DNA from: Chloroflexota bacterium | GTDB lineage: Bacteria > Chloroflexota > Anaerolineae > Anaerolineales > Anaerolineaceae | Length of the DNA stretch: 42,218 nt | Direction: 5' to 3' | NCBI GenBank assembly: GCA_016838895.1 | Contig: JAEKNU010000036.1 | Span: 1 to 42,218, forward strand | In this document: piece after piece, positions 24,596-33,537 of the stretch | Numbering within the stretch: position 1 is the first letter of the stretch | Layout of the letters: each line of letters opens with the position of its first letter | Position numbers and translations under genes: made by a program | Notes under the pieces: model-generated | Databases searched by the model: none | Told to the model about the DNA's origin: nothing | What the model saw: the letters and a program-made list of their open reading frames with translations, nothing else

Positions 24596-25717
24596 ATGAC
24601 CGTTGAAATCAAGGAAGTTCAAAGTCGCAAAGGCCTCAGAAAATTCATCCGTTTTCCCCACTCGCTATACAAGAATAATCCTTACTGGGTACCAGCACTT
24701 GATTTTGATGAAGTGAACACCCTTGACCCTAAAAAAAATCCGGCATTTGAATATTGTGAAACTCATTATTGGCTTGCCTATCGAGACAATCAGATTGTCG
24801 GACGTATTGCCGGCATCATTAATCATCATGCTGTAGACAAATGGAATCAGAAATATGTGCGCTTCGGCTGGATTGACTTTGTTGATGATATTGAAGTCTC
24901 GCGCGCTTTATTAAACAAAGTGGAATCCTGGGCAAAAGAGAAAGAGATGTTGGCCGTACACGGTCCATTAGGATTCACTGATTTGGATCGTGAAGGTATG
25001 CTAGTGGAAGGTTTTGATGAATTAGGCACCCTGGCTACCAATTACAATCATCCTTACTATCCGCTGCATCTGCAACAGTTAGGGTATGCCAAGGATATCG
25101 ATTGGGTAGAATATGAAATATCAGTCCCTAATCCCCCTAACGAAACCATTGAACGTATGGCAAAAATATCCTTGCGACGCAATAATCTTAAACTTATTCA
25201 TTTTAATACAAAGAAAGAACTCCTCAAACATGCTAAAGCCTTATTTAATCTATTAGAGGAAGAGTATAAGCATCTATACGGTGTTGCGCCCCTGACAGAA
25301 AAGCAGATCGAAGCATATATTGACCAATACCTCGGATTTGTTAAACCAAGCTATGTGCCTATTGTAGTTAATGAAAATAATGAAATGGTTGCCTTTGGTA
25401 TTGTAATGAATTCACTATCCATTGCCCTGCAACGCTCCAGTGGAATGGTCTTTCCATTCGGGTTTATTCATTTAATAAAAGCACTTTGGAAAAACGACCG
25501 TGCGGATCTTTATCTTGTGGCAGTTAAATCAGAATATCAGGGGAAGGGTGTAAATGCCATCGTAATGAATCATATCAACCACATGTTGCTCAAGCACAAA
25601 GTGCGTGTTGTAGAATCAAACCCGGAATTAGAAACCAATACTGATGTGCAAAGCCAGTGGAAATTTTTTGACACACGCCAACATAAACGCCGTACGTGTT
25701 TCATAAAAACATTATAA
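24596..25717 (+). CDS. GNAT-fold acetyltransferase-like protein (YghO-type)
   Basis: A 373-aa protein resembling the widely distributed YghO-like family: FIRFPHSLYKNNPYWVPAL near the start, YWLAYRDNQIVGRIAGIINHHA, HGPLGFTDLDREGMLVEGFDELGT and a C-terminal GNAT-like region with KSEYQGKGVNAIVMNHIN. The function of the family is not established to my knowledge. Three consecutive in-frame ATG codons occur at 24590, 24593 and 24596; I chose the last because AAGGA lies 7 bases upstream. It stands alone after the response regulator, and a terminator follows. A role with the neighbouring two-component system is not indicated. Confidence 0.85.
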   Translation: MTVEIKEVQSRKGLRKFIRFPHSLYKNNPYWVPALDFDEVNTLDPKKNPAFEYCETHYWLAYRDNQIVGRIAGIINHHAVDKWNQKYVRFGWIDFVDDIEVSRALLNKVESWAKEKEMLAVHGPLGFTDLDREGMLVEGFDELGTLATNYNHPYYPLHLQQLGYAKDIDWVEYEISVPNPPNETIERMAKISLRRNNLKLIHFNTKKELLKHAKALFNLLEEEYKHLYGVAPLTEKQIEAYIDQYLGFVKPSYVPIVVNENNEMVAFGIVMNSLSIALQRSSGMVFPFGFIHLIKALWKNDRADLYLVAVKSEYQGKGVNAIVMNHINHMLLKHKVRVVESNPELETNTDVQSQWKFFDTRQHKRRTCFIKTL

Positions 25718-25752
25718 AAAACACCCGTCAATATTTTTGGCGGGTGTTTTTT
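25716..25752. terminator. Bidirectional terminator between convergent genes
   Basis: AAAAAACACCCG (25716-25727) pairs with CGGGTGTTTTTT (25741-25752). It serves the acetyltransferase gene on the plus strand and the PH-domain gene on the minus strand. Confidence 0.9.
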
Positions 25753-25754
25753 AT

Positions 25755-26300
25755 TTACATTTCTTCGCGAAAGATAAGTCCATATTTTTTACGTGCTGCC
25801 AACCAGGCTTTACGCAACAATTCATAAACATCATGGGGTTGCGGCACATTGCGTAAAATAATCATCGGCGAACTCGCATCAGCACCACTGATTGTAATAT
25901 CGCCAATCCCAATAAGCCGGTCCCCAACCGATTGACTCACATCAAGGTCCTGCACGCGTATCAGTTCAAAATTTTCAATATCTTTGCTGATCAATCCGCG
26001 TACGATTTTTATACGTTCATTTGTAATTGTGTACGATTCAACCAGTGATAAAAATGGCCTACCGTGCCATAGCACTTCTTCTAATTCATCATCGCTCTCT
26101 GGAACTGGATCAACAGACTGTATATTCTCTGTTTCAGAAAACAACATTGGATATAGCGTCTCGGTAAGTTGATCAACAAATCTTGACTGATCTTCATTGG
26201 ACAGATTATTGAATGGAACTCCGCTCTGTGCAATGGCCTTCCAAATACTCACCTTAAGTTCTGCTTTTGATTTTTCCATCAGGTTATGCATCTCCTTCAA
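25755..26300 (-). CDS. Bacterial PH-domain (bPH2/YdbS-like) protein
   Basis: A 181-aa soluble protein. The C-terminal two thirds (about residues 68-170) resemble a bacterial pleckstrin-homology domain: EEVLWHGRPFLSLVESYTITNERIKIVRGLISKDIENFELIRVQDLDV, then IGDITISGADASSPMIILRNVPQPHDVYELL. The N-terminal 60 residues are helical and charged. Unlike most bPH2 proteins it has no membrane segment. The function of such domains is largely unknown. CAGGAGATGCAT-like spacing is not obvious; the short N-terminus MKEMHNLMEK also offers later starts. It stands alone, convergent with the acetyltransferase. Confidence 0.75.
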   Translation of the reverse strand: MKEMHNLMEKSKAELKVSIWKAIAQSGVPFNNLSNEDQSRFVDQLTETLYPMLFSETENIQSVDPVPESDDELEEVLWHGRPFLSLVESYTITNERIKIVRGLISKDIENFELIRVQDLDVSQSVGDRLIGIGDITISGADASSPMIILRNVPQPHDVYELLRKAWLAARKKYGLIFREEM

Positions 26301-26381
26301 GATACAATGATCTTTGGTTACAGATTCAGTCTAGCAAAGAATAGTATTGAAGACAACTAGATAAAAATGGTTCCTTGTGAA

Positions 26382-27197
26382 TTACTTAATTATCGTCTTC
26401 ATGGCTTCCATTGGATAATAATACGCTGTAGGTTTAGGTGATTTTCTTTTACACTTCGACCAAGAATCAAGACCGTTGCCATCAAGAAAACATCCCCCAA
26501 GTTGAATTAATTTTTCCACTTGCTCAGAGTAATCATCATCACCAAACAACTTTCCTTGCCACCAATCAGGGTGTCCTCTACCTGCTTCCATTAGCATAAG
26601 CAATCCATTGTGCCGAATAAATTGAGTTGACAGCAAATAATCTAAACACATTTTTCGAACCGCTCCATCCACTATGACAATATCACATTCAGTATTTATT
26701 GCCTGGGCATAGTCGGATGCGTCTGGCCTTAGTTTCAATGTAACAGTGCATTTCCCTTGTTTAATTGTTACGTCAATATTTGACGAATTTAAAAACCTTT
26801 TTGTCACTATTGAAATATCACTTGAATAGATAGCCGCAGATTTTGTCAGCGCACCAACAACACCCCAAAACCAATTTTCATCAAATTCAACACCAATATA
26901 GTCCCCACTTCCTTTTTTCTGCAGGTTTTTATAATGCCAAACACTTGAAATACCAGTGCCATACTCGAATATTATGGGACCTTTTATAACATCATAAAAT
27001 GATGTTAATTCATTCCATATATTGGGACTAGACCATGGATATTGATTTTCAGTAAACAATTTACCTACAAACACATATGGAGGAATTTGTTTCCTTTTTT
27101 CAATAACCTCTTTTAGAGATTCGGGCAAAATGTTTTTAACCCATTTTTTCAATTGTGCAAATTTAACATCCTGTAGATATATTTTTCTCTGATCCAT
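26382..27197 (-). CDS. SAM-methyltransferase-like protein of a glycan cassette
   Basis: A 271-aa protein with a likely Rossmann-type methyltransferase core: FEYGTGISSVWHYKN looks like motif I, DYIGVEFDENWFWGV like motif II with an acidic residue for the cofactor ribose, and CDIVIVDGAVRKMCLDYLL like motif IV. The C-terminal part (MEAGRGHPDWWQGKLFGDDDY and a Cys/Lys-rich end) is not familiar. The start overlaps the end of the flippase gene by 35 bp but has a good AAGGA site 8 bases upstream. It is last in a four-gene surface-polysaccharide operon, so modification of a glycan or lipid-linked sugar is likely. Catalytic activity is not proven by motifs. Confidence 0.65.
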   Translation of the reverse strand: MDQRKIYLQDVKFAQLKKWVKNILPESLKEVIEKRKQIPPYVFVGKLFTENQYPWSSPNIWNELTSFYDVIKGPIIFEYGTGISSVWHYKNLQKKGSGDYIGVEFDENWFWGVVGALTKSAAIYSSDISIVTKRFLNSSNIDVTIKQGKCTVTLKLRPDASDYAQAINTECDIVIVDGAVRKMCLDYLLSTQFIRHNGLLMLMEAGRGHPDWWQGKLFGDDDYSEQVEKLIQLGGCFLDGNGLDSWSKCKRKSPKPTAYYYPMEAMKTIIK

Positions 27198-28476
27198 GAT
27201 TTAGATCCTTGTATCTTTTATATAAGAAAATAATACTAATTGAAAGACTATATATAGAAGCCGAAAGTATTCGCCCTAATGCTGCACCCATCAGGCCAAG
27301 TTGATTTATTAATATTGGCCCAATTAATAATGTAAATATACTTGATAGACTATATGCATATAACAAATACTTTGATTTCTCCATTATTCTGGTACCAATT
27401 TGTGCGCCTTGAGATAATGACAAAACGATTGGCACTGATAACAGTATTGGAAAAAGCCATAAATAATCGATATATCGGTCTTTATATATATAGTCGCTAA
27501 TTTGATTTTGTAAAAGAAGTACTGTGATCAAATATACTATACCAACAAGTGCAATAGCAACACTTACTAACGGCAATTTTTTATACACTGATTTTGGATC
27601 TTTTTGGCTTAATTCATTTGAAAACCAAGGAAGAAGAAATTGGGTTAATCCCACTGATATTTGTTCAAAAGGCTGAGCAAAATTTTGTATTGCTCTAAAA
27701 CCAGCAGTATCAGATAAACTCAACAAATTTGCTATCCAAACTGTATATATTTGAGTTGAAGTCCATTGTAAAATGCCAGCCAATGCAATCCAACTGCCAT
27801 AATTCCAATTTTGTGTAATTGTCTGGAAAAGCAGTTCTTTATTTTTGGAAAACAAATATCGAAAATCCGGGATACAAATCATAATGCTTGCAATGCCAAG
27901 TATTACGAAATAACTAGAGGATGACAAAATGTGATTTATATAAAATAAAAATAAAATACCCAGGGAAAGTACAGAATACACCATAGATTTGATTAACGCT
28001 TTTTTGGGCATTAATAAGGAATATTGTCTTCTCCTTACAAGCCAGAAATTTAATATAAACGGAGAACAGAAAACAGCAATTACACTCGTAGAAATTTGAC
28101 TAAAACTGCCTACGTAGTATCCTACGAGATAACCAATAAAAATGATTATGCTTAGGAAGTAGTGTAATTGTAATATAGTTCCAAAATAATTATGCTTATT
28201 GTGATTCTCCTTCGAACCAAATATACTCAATGGCTCTAATAAAAATGAGACATATATACCAGAAATTAACAAAAAAAATGAAAATAAAACCGAAAATGTA
28301 CCATAATCATCAGAACTTAACCATCTTGCCAATAATAGTGAAACAAAAAAATTGGTTCCAGAAAAAAAACCTTGATCCATTATTGATATAAGCCCTAAAT
28401 TTACTATCCGTAATGACAATTTCTTCAATCGATACATCTCCAAATATGATAAATAAAATGTGTTTCCATCGCACAA
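27163..28476 (-). CDS. Polysaccharide flippase (Wzx/MATE-like, oligosaccharide exporter)
   Basis: A 437-aa membrane protein with about 12 hydrophobic segments and the N-terminal pattern of lipopolysaccharide-biosynthesis flippases (GTNFFVSLLLARWLSSDDYGTFSVLFS). These move lipid-linked oligosaccharides across the cytoplasmic membrane. It follows two glycosyltransferase genes with a 4-bp gap. No clear ribosome-binding site is seen for the ATG at 28476; an ATG at 28437 (MYRLKK) and one at 28380 (MDQGFF) are alternatives. The region is more AT-rich than the PTS locus, as is common for surface-glycan genes. Family call is by topology and the first-helix motif. Confidence 0.85.
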   Translation of the reverse strand: MCDGNTFYLSYLEMYRLKKLSLRIVNLGLISIMDQGFFSGTNFFVSLLLARWLSSDDYGTFSVLFSFFLLISGIYVSFLLEPLSIFGSKENHNKHNYFGTILQLHYFLSIIIFIGYLVGYYVGSFSQISTSVIAVFCSPFILNFWLVRRRQYSLLMPKKALIKSMVYSVLSLGILFLFYINHILSSSSYFVILGIASIMICIPDFRYLFSKNKELLFQTITQNWNYGSWIALAGILQWTSTQIYTVWIANLLSLSDTAGFRAIQNFAQPFEQISVGLTQFLLPWFSNELSQKDPKSVYKKLPLVSVAIALVGIVYLITVLLLQNQISDYIYKDRYIDYLWLFPILLSVPIVLSLSQGAQIGTRIMEKSKYLLYAYSLSSIFTLLIGPILINQLGLMGAALGRILSASIYSLSISIIFLYKRYKDLNHGSEKNISTGC

Positions 28477-28480
28477 ATTA

Positions 28481-29647
28481 TTATGTGATTACTGTCTCAT
28501 AAATACGCAATAAGGATTGATATGCTGCATTAGAAGAAAACCTCTTTTGAAATTCATGATAAGCATTAACTCCAAACTTTTCCATTGTCAGTAGATCTTT
28601 CCAAGCAATAGTCATTGCTTCCATTATTGCATTTGAATCTCCAGGTGAAAATCCAATTCCACACTCAACCTCATCCAAAATTTCACCCAGTACCCCTAAT
28701 CGACTCGCCAGAATTGGCGTCCCTTGAGAAAAGGCCTCAGCAATAATCATCGGAAATCCTTCATACCATAAGGATGGGATAATGATTGCAATTGCGCCTT
28801 GCATCAATGACAATACTTCATCTCTTGCAACTTGCCCCAGATATTCACAATTGGATAAATTGTTTTCATTTATATACTGAATTACAAGATTTTCAAGAGG
28901 ACCGGAACCAACGATTTTAATGGGATATTGGGTCTTTTTTACTGCCTCTAAAAGTGAAAGAATCCCTTTTTCTTGAGATAGTCTCCCCACAAACAGGAAA
29001 TATTTCTTGTCAATTGCCGGTTGTGCATTTGTTGAATTGTCGAAAATAAAATTTGGTTTAATATGTGTTTTCTCTTTTGGTATTCCGGCTCTGATAAATA
29101 GATTTTCAGCAAATTTCGATAATACGATGAATGAATTCACCCTGGTTTGAAATGTCTTTCTAAAACGGTGCAATGTCAACATCATAGCTACAGTTGCGCT
29201 AGGTAAAAATGCCTCATGATAGCATTTATATCGAATACCTGGAATGGGCGGGGTTCGGCCAATACATAATTCACACACTTTCCCATCACGCATCAATGTC
29301 GCATTTAAACACAAAAGTCGATAATTATGCAATGTCTGTACAACAGGTATTTTACAATCATATGCAGCTTCATATCCTGCAGGTGAAATAAGGGGAAAGG
29401 TATTATGAAAATGTACGATATCAGGATTGGTCTTCTCAATATTTTCTCGAATTAATTGATACCCATCCGGATTCCAAATTGTTTTTAAACCAACTTCAAT
29501 TGAATTCATCTCATTTATGGTCTCATTATTCATACTACATTGATAAACTTGATGACCATGAAATTCTAACAGCTTTGCCTCTTCCTTAAAAACAACATCT
29601 TCGCCCCCAGCCTGCAAATAATAATTATGTGCTATGAGAATTTTCAT
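28481..29647 (-). CDS. Glycosyltransferase family 4 protein
   Basis: A 388-aa GT-B glycosyltransferase. The N-terminal acceptor domain has the glycine-rich YLQAGGEDVVF and IVHFHNTFPLISPAGYEAA, typical of GT4. The donor domain has FLFVGRLSQEKGILSLLEAV and the EX7E motif in YEGFPMIIAEAFSQGTPI. A cluster of Cys (LCIGRTPPIPGIRYKCYHE, with CLNA and CELC before it) occurs in the middle, as in several bacterial GT4 enzymes. It retains nucleotide-sugar binding features but the sugar is unknown. Its first bases overlap the end of the second glycosyltransferase gene by 4 bp (ATGA), so the two are translationally coupled. Confidence 0.9.
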   Translation of the reverse strand: MKILIAHNYYLQAGGEDVVFKEEAKLLEFHGHQVYQCSMNNETINEMNSIEVGLKTIWNPDGYQLIRENIEKTNPDIVHFHNTFPLISPAGYEAAYDCKIPVVQTLHNYRLLCLNATLMRDGKVCELCIGRTPPIPGIRYKCYHEAFLPSATVAMMLTLHRFRKTFQTRVNSFIVLSKFAENLFIRAGIPKEKTHIKPNFIFDNSTNAQPAIDKKYFLFVGRLSQEKGILSLLEAVKKTQYPIKIVGSGPLENLVIQYINENNLSNCEYLGQVARDEVLSLMQGAIAIIIPSLWYEGFPMIIAEAFSQGTPILASRLGVLGEILDEVECGIGFSPGDSNAIMEAMTIAWKDLLTMEKFGVNAYHEFQKRFSSNAAYQSLLRIYETVIT

Positions 29648-30786
29648 GAATTTCGCCTGGTTACATACTCAATGGCCTCTACAAATCCTTCAGCCATCTT
29701 CCCAATATCCCAACTATTGATTTTTTTTGAAGCATTTTTTCCAAAAGATTTTCTCTTATTCTCATTTTCAAGAAGCTCATTCAGGGCATCAGCAAATGCC
29801 GATATATTGTTCTCTTCAAATATTAATCCATTAATTTGATCTTCCACAAGTCCACCTGCAGCAGCCCCGACAACATTGCTTGTTACAACCGGAATTCCTC
29901 TATTAAACACTTCATTAATTGTCAATCCCCAAGGTTCCTTGCCTGTTGGCACGGTTACTGATGGTAGCACAAAAATATCGGCCAAATCATAGTAATCAAT
30001 TGTATTTTCTCGTTCAATATAACCAGGGAAACGGACAGATTGCTGTATCTCTAATTCACTTGTCAATTCAAGTAGACTTTCTGCAAGTGTCCCGTCTCCT
30101 GCAATAATCAGGATCGTATCGTCTCTATTTAATAAAGCAAAAGCTTTAATTAAGGTATCCACCCCTTTCATTGCTTCCAATCGCCCTAAATATAAAATTA
30201 TTTTTTTCCTTTCTGGGATCTCTAATTGTTCTTTCAATAATTTCTGCTTTGCAAAATTTTGAGGGATTTGGTACGCCGCATTATCTACTGCATGCGGTGC
30301 GACAAATATTATTTCTGCCTGGACCCCTTCAGAAATTAAATACGTTTTAATATGTTGTCCATACACAACAATTGCATCAGCATTACGATAGATATAACGT
30401 GTCAGCGGAAAAATAACTTTATGCAAAACCGATTCCAGACGCATCCATATACCAGTATATAAAATGAAAGGCTTTCCAAGAATTTTCGCCAGTATATATG
30501 TGCTGGGCAATGCAAATTTTCCGTTAATACATTTTATGAATACATCATATCTCCCCCGCAGTAATTCAAGCAATAATGTAATCGTTACTCTCGTTTTGCC
30601 TACCCAAAATCCTGGCAGATATTTTGAATTAAAATTTCCGTTTTGTACACCATGAGATTTTTGCCAGTACCATTCTTTTCCCTCGGAATAAAACAAGAAC
30701 ATCATCTCGTAAGAATCAGACAATGTCTCAAATAGTTTAATCCGATAGAATGGACAGAAATTAGTTACAAAAGCAATCCGCTTCAT
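29644..30786 (-). CDS. Glycosyltransferase family 4 protein
   Basis: A 380-aa GT-B enzyme, first gene of the glycan cassette. The N-terminus RIAFVTNFCPFYRIKLFETLS is typical of GT4 acceptor domains. The donor domain shows ILYLGRLEAMKGVDTLIKAF, FPGYIERENTIDYYDLADIFVLPS and the EX7E motif in KEPWGLTINEVFNRGIPVV. It probably adds a sugar to a lipid-linked intermediate in the cytoplasm, which the nearby flippase then exports. Promoter elements are not clear; TATTAT lies about 12 bases before the start codon and no good Shine-Dalgarno site is present. Confidence 0.9.
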   Translation of the reverse strand: MKRIAFVTNFCPFYRIKLFETLSDSYEMMFLFYSEGKEWYWQKSHGVQNGNFNSKYLPGFWVGKTRVTITLLLELLRGRYDVFIKCINGKFALPSTYILAKILGKPFILYTGIWMRLESVLHKVIFPLTRYIYRNADAIVVYGQHIKTYLISEGVQAEIIFVAPHAVDNAAYQIPQNFAKQKLLKEQLEIPERKKIILYLGRLEAMKGVDTLIKAFALLNRDDTILIIAGDGTLAESLLELTSELEIQQSVRFPGYIERENTIDYYDLADIFVLPSVTVPTGKEPWGLTINEVFNRGIPVVTSNVVGAAAGGLVEDQINGLIFEENNISAFADALNELLENENKRKSFGKNASKKINSWDIGKMAEGFVEAIEYVTRRNS

Positions 30787-30908
30787 TAGAATCTCAGAAT
30801 AATATCTTATTGAGTAATTTTGAACCCAGTAATAGATTATACCTGCAATTATTGTTATTTGACTTTTACTAACGCCATCCAGATTAATCCATTAATTATT
30901 TTTTACGA

Positions 30909-30914
30909 TATACT
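30909..30914 (+). promoter_or_regulatory. -10 box directly before the GNAT start codon
   Basis: TATACT followed by six bases and the ATG at 30921, with no ribosome-binding site. Same spacing as for the response regulator at 23341, so a leaderless mRNA is plausible. Confidence 0.4.
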
Positions 30915-30920
30915 AGAGTC

Positions 30921-31397
30921 ATGAATATTTCACTGCGTAATTTTTCCCAGAATGATTTGGAACTCCTCTCAAAATGGGATTCTGATATTAATGCCCAACA
31001 ATATATGTCCAGGTGTGAGCCGGAAGTATATGCCCAAACCAATATTATGCAATCCTATCTCTCTGCATGGTATGTGATTCTGATGGATGAACAACCGATT
31101 GGCACGATTTGGTTCGAAAAAGAAACCATTGATGATGATTTTGTCATCCTTGGTATTCTGCTGGGAAATGCAACCCATTTTGGAAAAGGGATCGGAAGAA
31201 AAGCCATAGAACTAGGCCTGCAACGTGCAGCCAATCGTCTTGAGTTTAGCAAAGTCAGGCTCCATGTTCGAAAGTCCAATAAAAGAGCAATCAACTGTTA
31301 TATAAAATGCGGTTTTGAAATCACAGGTGAAGACACAAAAGAAATGGATGAGGGTGAGGTTATCCCATTTATTGAAATGGAGTATCAGCGAAAATAA
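30921..31397 (+). CDS. GNAT N-acetyltransferase (RimJ/RimL-like)
   Basis: A 158-aa single-domain GNAT enzyme. ISLRNFSQNDLELLSKWDSD at the start is typical of the RimJ/RimL branch. The acetyl-CoA loop is FGKGIGRKAIELGLQ and the C-terminal strand is KVRLHVRKSNKRAINCYIKCGFEITGED. It transfers acetyl to an amine on a protein or small molecule; the acceptor is unknown. It stands alone between the glycan cassette and two flavoprotein genes. Its stop codon directly abuts the stop codon of the convergent gene (no base between them), and no terminator is visible there. Confidence 0.9.
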   Translation: MNISLRNFSQNDLELLSKWDSDINAQQYMSRCEPEVYAQTNIMQSYLSAWYVILMDEQPIGTIWFEKETIDDDFVILGILLGNATHFGKGIGRKAIELGLQRAANRLEFSKVRLHVRKSNKRAINCYIKCGFEITGEDTKEMDEGEVIPFIEMEYQRK

Positions 31398-32060
31398 TCA
31401 GGCGTAAGGTTTGGCATTCCGCTTGTCAAAAGCATTATTCTTCTTCAATTCCTGATCCCAATATCCGGTTGTCATGCCTAATTTTGTCATTATCGGCAAT
31501 ACCAGTCCTGTTATTGCGGGATAGCGCTCACTACCAGCTAGTATATCGAGCAGTTCAACATCTAGCACACCTTTTTGCCCAAAATTCTCACCCAACTTTT
31601 CCATTGTTGCAAATAATTTCCGAGTCATTTTTTCCGACATAATCTGGATACCTTCCGTACCTCCACGCACAATTGTCCCCGCGTATTCACAGCCCAACCT
31701 GGCGCTCAGTTTCTCCAGATAACGTTCCACATAACGAGAGTGCAAAGGTTCCGGGAATCCGGAGTGAACACAGTATGCCATTTTGGGATTCCCTTTTCTT
31801 CCACAGTATGGACGCAATGATTCAATAAATGCTTTTACCATGCCTGGCATGGCATCTATATACAATGGAAAAGCAATCATCACAGCATCGGATGAAAGGA
31901 AAGAATCCACAGATTGCACAGCATCCATTTTACTGCTCAAATAAATCAACTCAGCTTTATTACCTATTACGGTTTCAAAACCACTAATAAAATATTTCAT
32001 TAATAATGCTGTATTACTTTTTGCACCGCGCCCAGAGCCACTATAAATGGTTAATTTCAT
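31398..32060 (-). CDS. Flavodoxin-like NAD(P)H-dependent oxidoreductase, second of a pair
   Basis: A 220-aa flavodoxin-fold protein. The FMN phosphate loop is seen as YSGSGRGAKSNTALL, followed by MIAFPLYIDAMPGMVKAFIESL, which fits flavodoxin-like reductases. Its C-terminal part (GLVLPIMTKLGMTTGYWDQELKKNNAF) is typical of a less common group of such proteins. It overlaps the other flavodoxin-like gene upstream by 20 to 21 bp and is surely co-translated with it. It lacks the cysteine motif of its partner. Substrates are unknown. Confidence 0.8.
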   Translation of the reverse strand: MKLTIYSGSGRGAKSNTALLMKYFISGFETVIGNKAELIYLSSKMDAVQSVDSFLSSDAVMIAFPLYIDAMPGMVKAFIESLRPYCGRKGNPKMAYCVHSGFPEPLHSRYVERYLEKLSARLGCEYAGTIVRGGTEGIQIMSEKMTRKLFATMEKLGENFGQKGVLDVELLDILAGSERYPAITGLVLPIMTKLGMTTGYWDQELKKNNAFDKRNAKPYA

Positions 32061-32592
32061 TACACACCTCTTTCATATCATCATCAATGGTATAGGTAAA
32101 AGCCAAATCACTTTTCAAATTTCGTGCGGCGCGAGAAAAAAGATCTCTGACAATATTAATGTCAACTTTATCTGTGTCATTTTCCTTTTCGAGAAGCAAT
32201 GCCAAGCGCGGATACTTTTCATAACGCGCCCAATGATGACATTCGCCTCGATCCCATTCAATATACGGATGCACCAGTGGAATCATGCGATCCATGAAAC
32301 GTTTGGTTAACGCACTTGGGTACCCCATAAATAGTGGAGCGGCAAAAATTAAGAGATCGGCATGAATAATTTGGCGCAAGCAGTTCGCCACATCGTCCTG
32401 CAAAATACATTCACCAGGTGTTTTATTCCAGCAACTCCAGCAGCCCGTACAATGATCAATCCTCAATTCACGCAATTTGATTTGAGTAGAAGTAATAGCG
32501 TTATTGATTAGTTCGGCATGCAATTGATTTGCTTTTTTATTCAAACCATTTTTGTCCGAGGGAGAACCATTAATAATTACTACATTTTTCAT
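32041..32592 (-). CDS. Flavodoxin-like iron-sulfur flavoprotein/NADPH-dependent FMN reductase
   Basis: A 183-aa flavodoxin-fold protein. The FMN loop is IINGSPSDKNGLNKKA, and the motif CTGCWSCWNKTPGEC with ILQDDV is typical of iron-sulfur flavoproteins and related NAD(P)H-dependent oxidoreductases of anaerobes. The next segment LLIFAAPLFMGYPSALTKRFMDR binds the flavin. I prefer the ATG at 32592 (MKNVVIINGS) because the family begins there and GGATGAG lies upstream; an ATG at 32604 adds four residues. It overlaps the next flavoprotein gene, forming a two-gene operon that may act in electron transfer or quinone or metal-ion reduction. Confidence 0.82.
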   Translation of the reverse strand: MKNVVIINGSPSDKNGLNKKANQLHAELINNAITSTQIKLRELRIDHCTGCWSCWNKTPGECILQDDVANCLRQIIHADLLIFAAPLFMGYPSALTKRFMDRMIPLVHPYIEWDRGECHHWARYEKYPRLALLLEKENDTDKVDINIVRDLFSRAARNLKSDLAFTYTIDDDMKEVCNEINHL

Positions 32593-32766
32593 ATTCTCAT
32601 CCATCTTAATAAATTTCAGTTTCCAAGAAATAGAGCTGGATATTCCTTCCTAATCTACAATAGATCATGTATCATATTGTAAATCATTCTTAAAAGAGTT
32701 GCTATTAACAGTATATCGAGTCTATTCCTATCAGGTGGTAAAAACATAGAAAAAGGTGACATTATC

Positions 32767-33492
32767 ATGATCCCCATCATTCGCAAAGCAAAAAATGGAT
32801 ATAAAAAATGGACGACATGGATCAAATCTGCCAGGAGTATTCCACTGATTGATATTTTGGTTAAGAAAAAACATTTTGGATCCCATTACGGCGGATATAC
32901 AATAGCAACGGATAACATTGATTCAAACACCATCTTTTATTCCTTCGGCGTTGGAAAAGACATCACTTTTGAAATTGAAACAGCAAAAAAATACAAGTGC
33001 AAATTCCATTTGTTCGATCCTACACCAGGATCTGTTGAATGGATATCTGCACAGAAATTACCGGATCATTTTTCTTTCTATGATTACGGCATATCCGATC
33101 AAGACGGATATATAACAGTTTTCCCACCTAGTAGTGAAAACCGTATTTCACATTCAATTATTAAACATAAATGGACATCGGATACCGCATTAAAATTCCC
33201 AGTAAAATCTTTATCTTCAATCATGCAGACATTAGCACATCAACATATCGATGTCCTAAAAATGGATATTGAAGGTTCGGAATATGCTGTCCTTGAAAAC
33301 CTGGCTGACAGTTCAATTCGACCATCCCAAATCATTGTTGAATACCATCATCATTTTCCTGAAATTGGGGTTTTGCGTACATATCAATCCATACAATTGC
33401 TGCGATCAATCGGATATAAACTATTCTCCTATTCCCCTGAACTGGAAGAATTCAGTTTTATTCATCAATCCGCTGATATGGATTCAAAATAG
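32767..33492 (+). CDS. FkbM-family methyltransferase
   Basis: A 241-aa class I SAM-dependent methyltransferase. FYSFGVGKDITFEIETAKKYKCKFHLFDPTPGSVEWI covers the cofactor-binding part, and the FkbM hallmark is DVLKMDIEGSEYAVLENL followed by IIVEYHHHF. Members methylate sugar or polyketide hydroxyls, and many sit with surface-glycan genes, as here with the cassette 2 kb away. AAAGGTGA precedes the ATG by 7 bases. Orientation differs from the cassette, so it may be independent. The next gene starts 45 bp downstream. Confidence 0.88.
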   Translation: MIPIIRKAKNGYKKWTTWIKSARSIPLIDILVKKKHFGSHYGGYTIATDNIDSNTIFYSFGVGKDITFEIETAKKYKCKFHLFDPTPGSVEWISAQKLPDHFSFYDYGISDQDGYITVFPPSSENRISHSIIKHKWTSDTALKFPVKSLSSIMQTLAHQHIDVLKMDIEGSEYAVLENLADSSIRPSQIIVEYHHHFPEIGVLRTYQSIQLLRSIGYKLFSYSPELEEFSFIHQSADMDSK

Positions 33493-33537
33493 AATGTTTA
33501 CTTACAAAACCGTCCCTCTTCCTTGGCGTACTACTCA

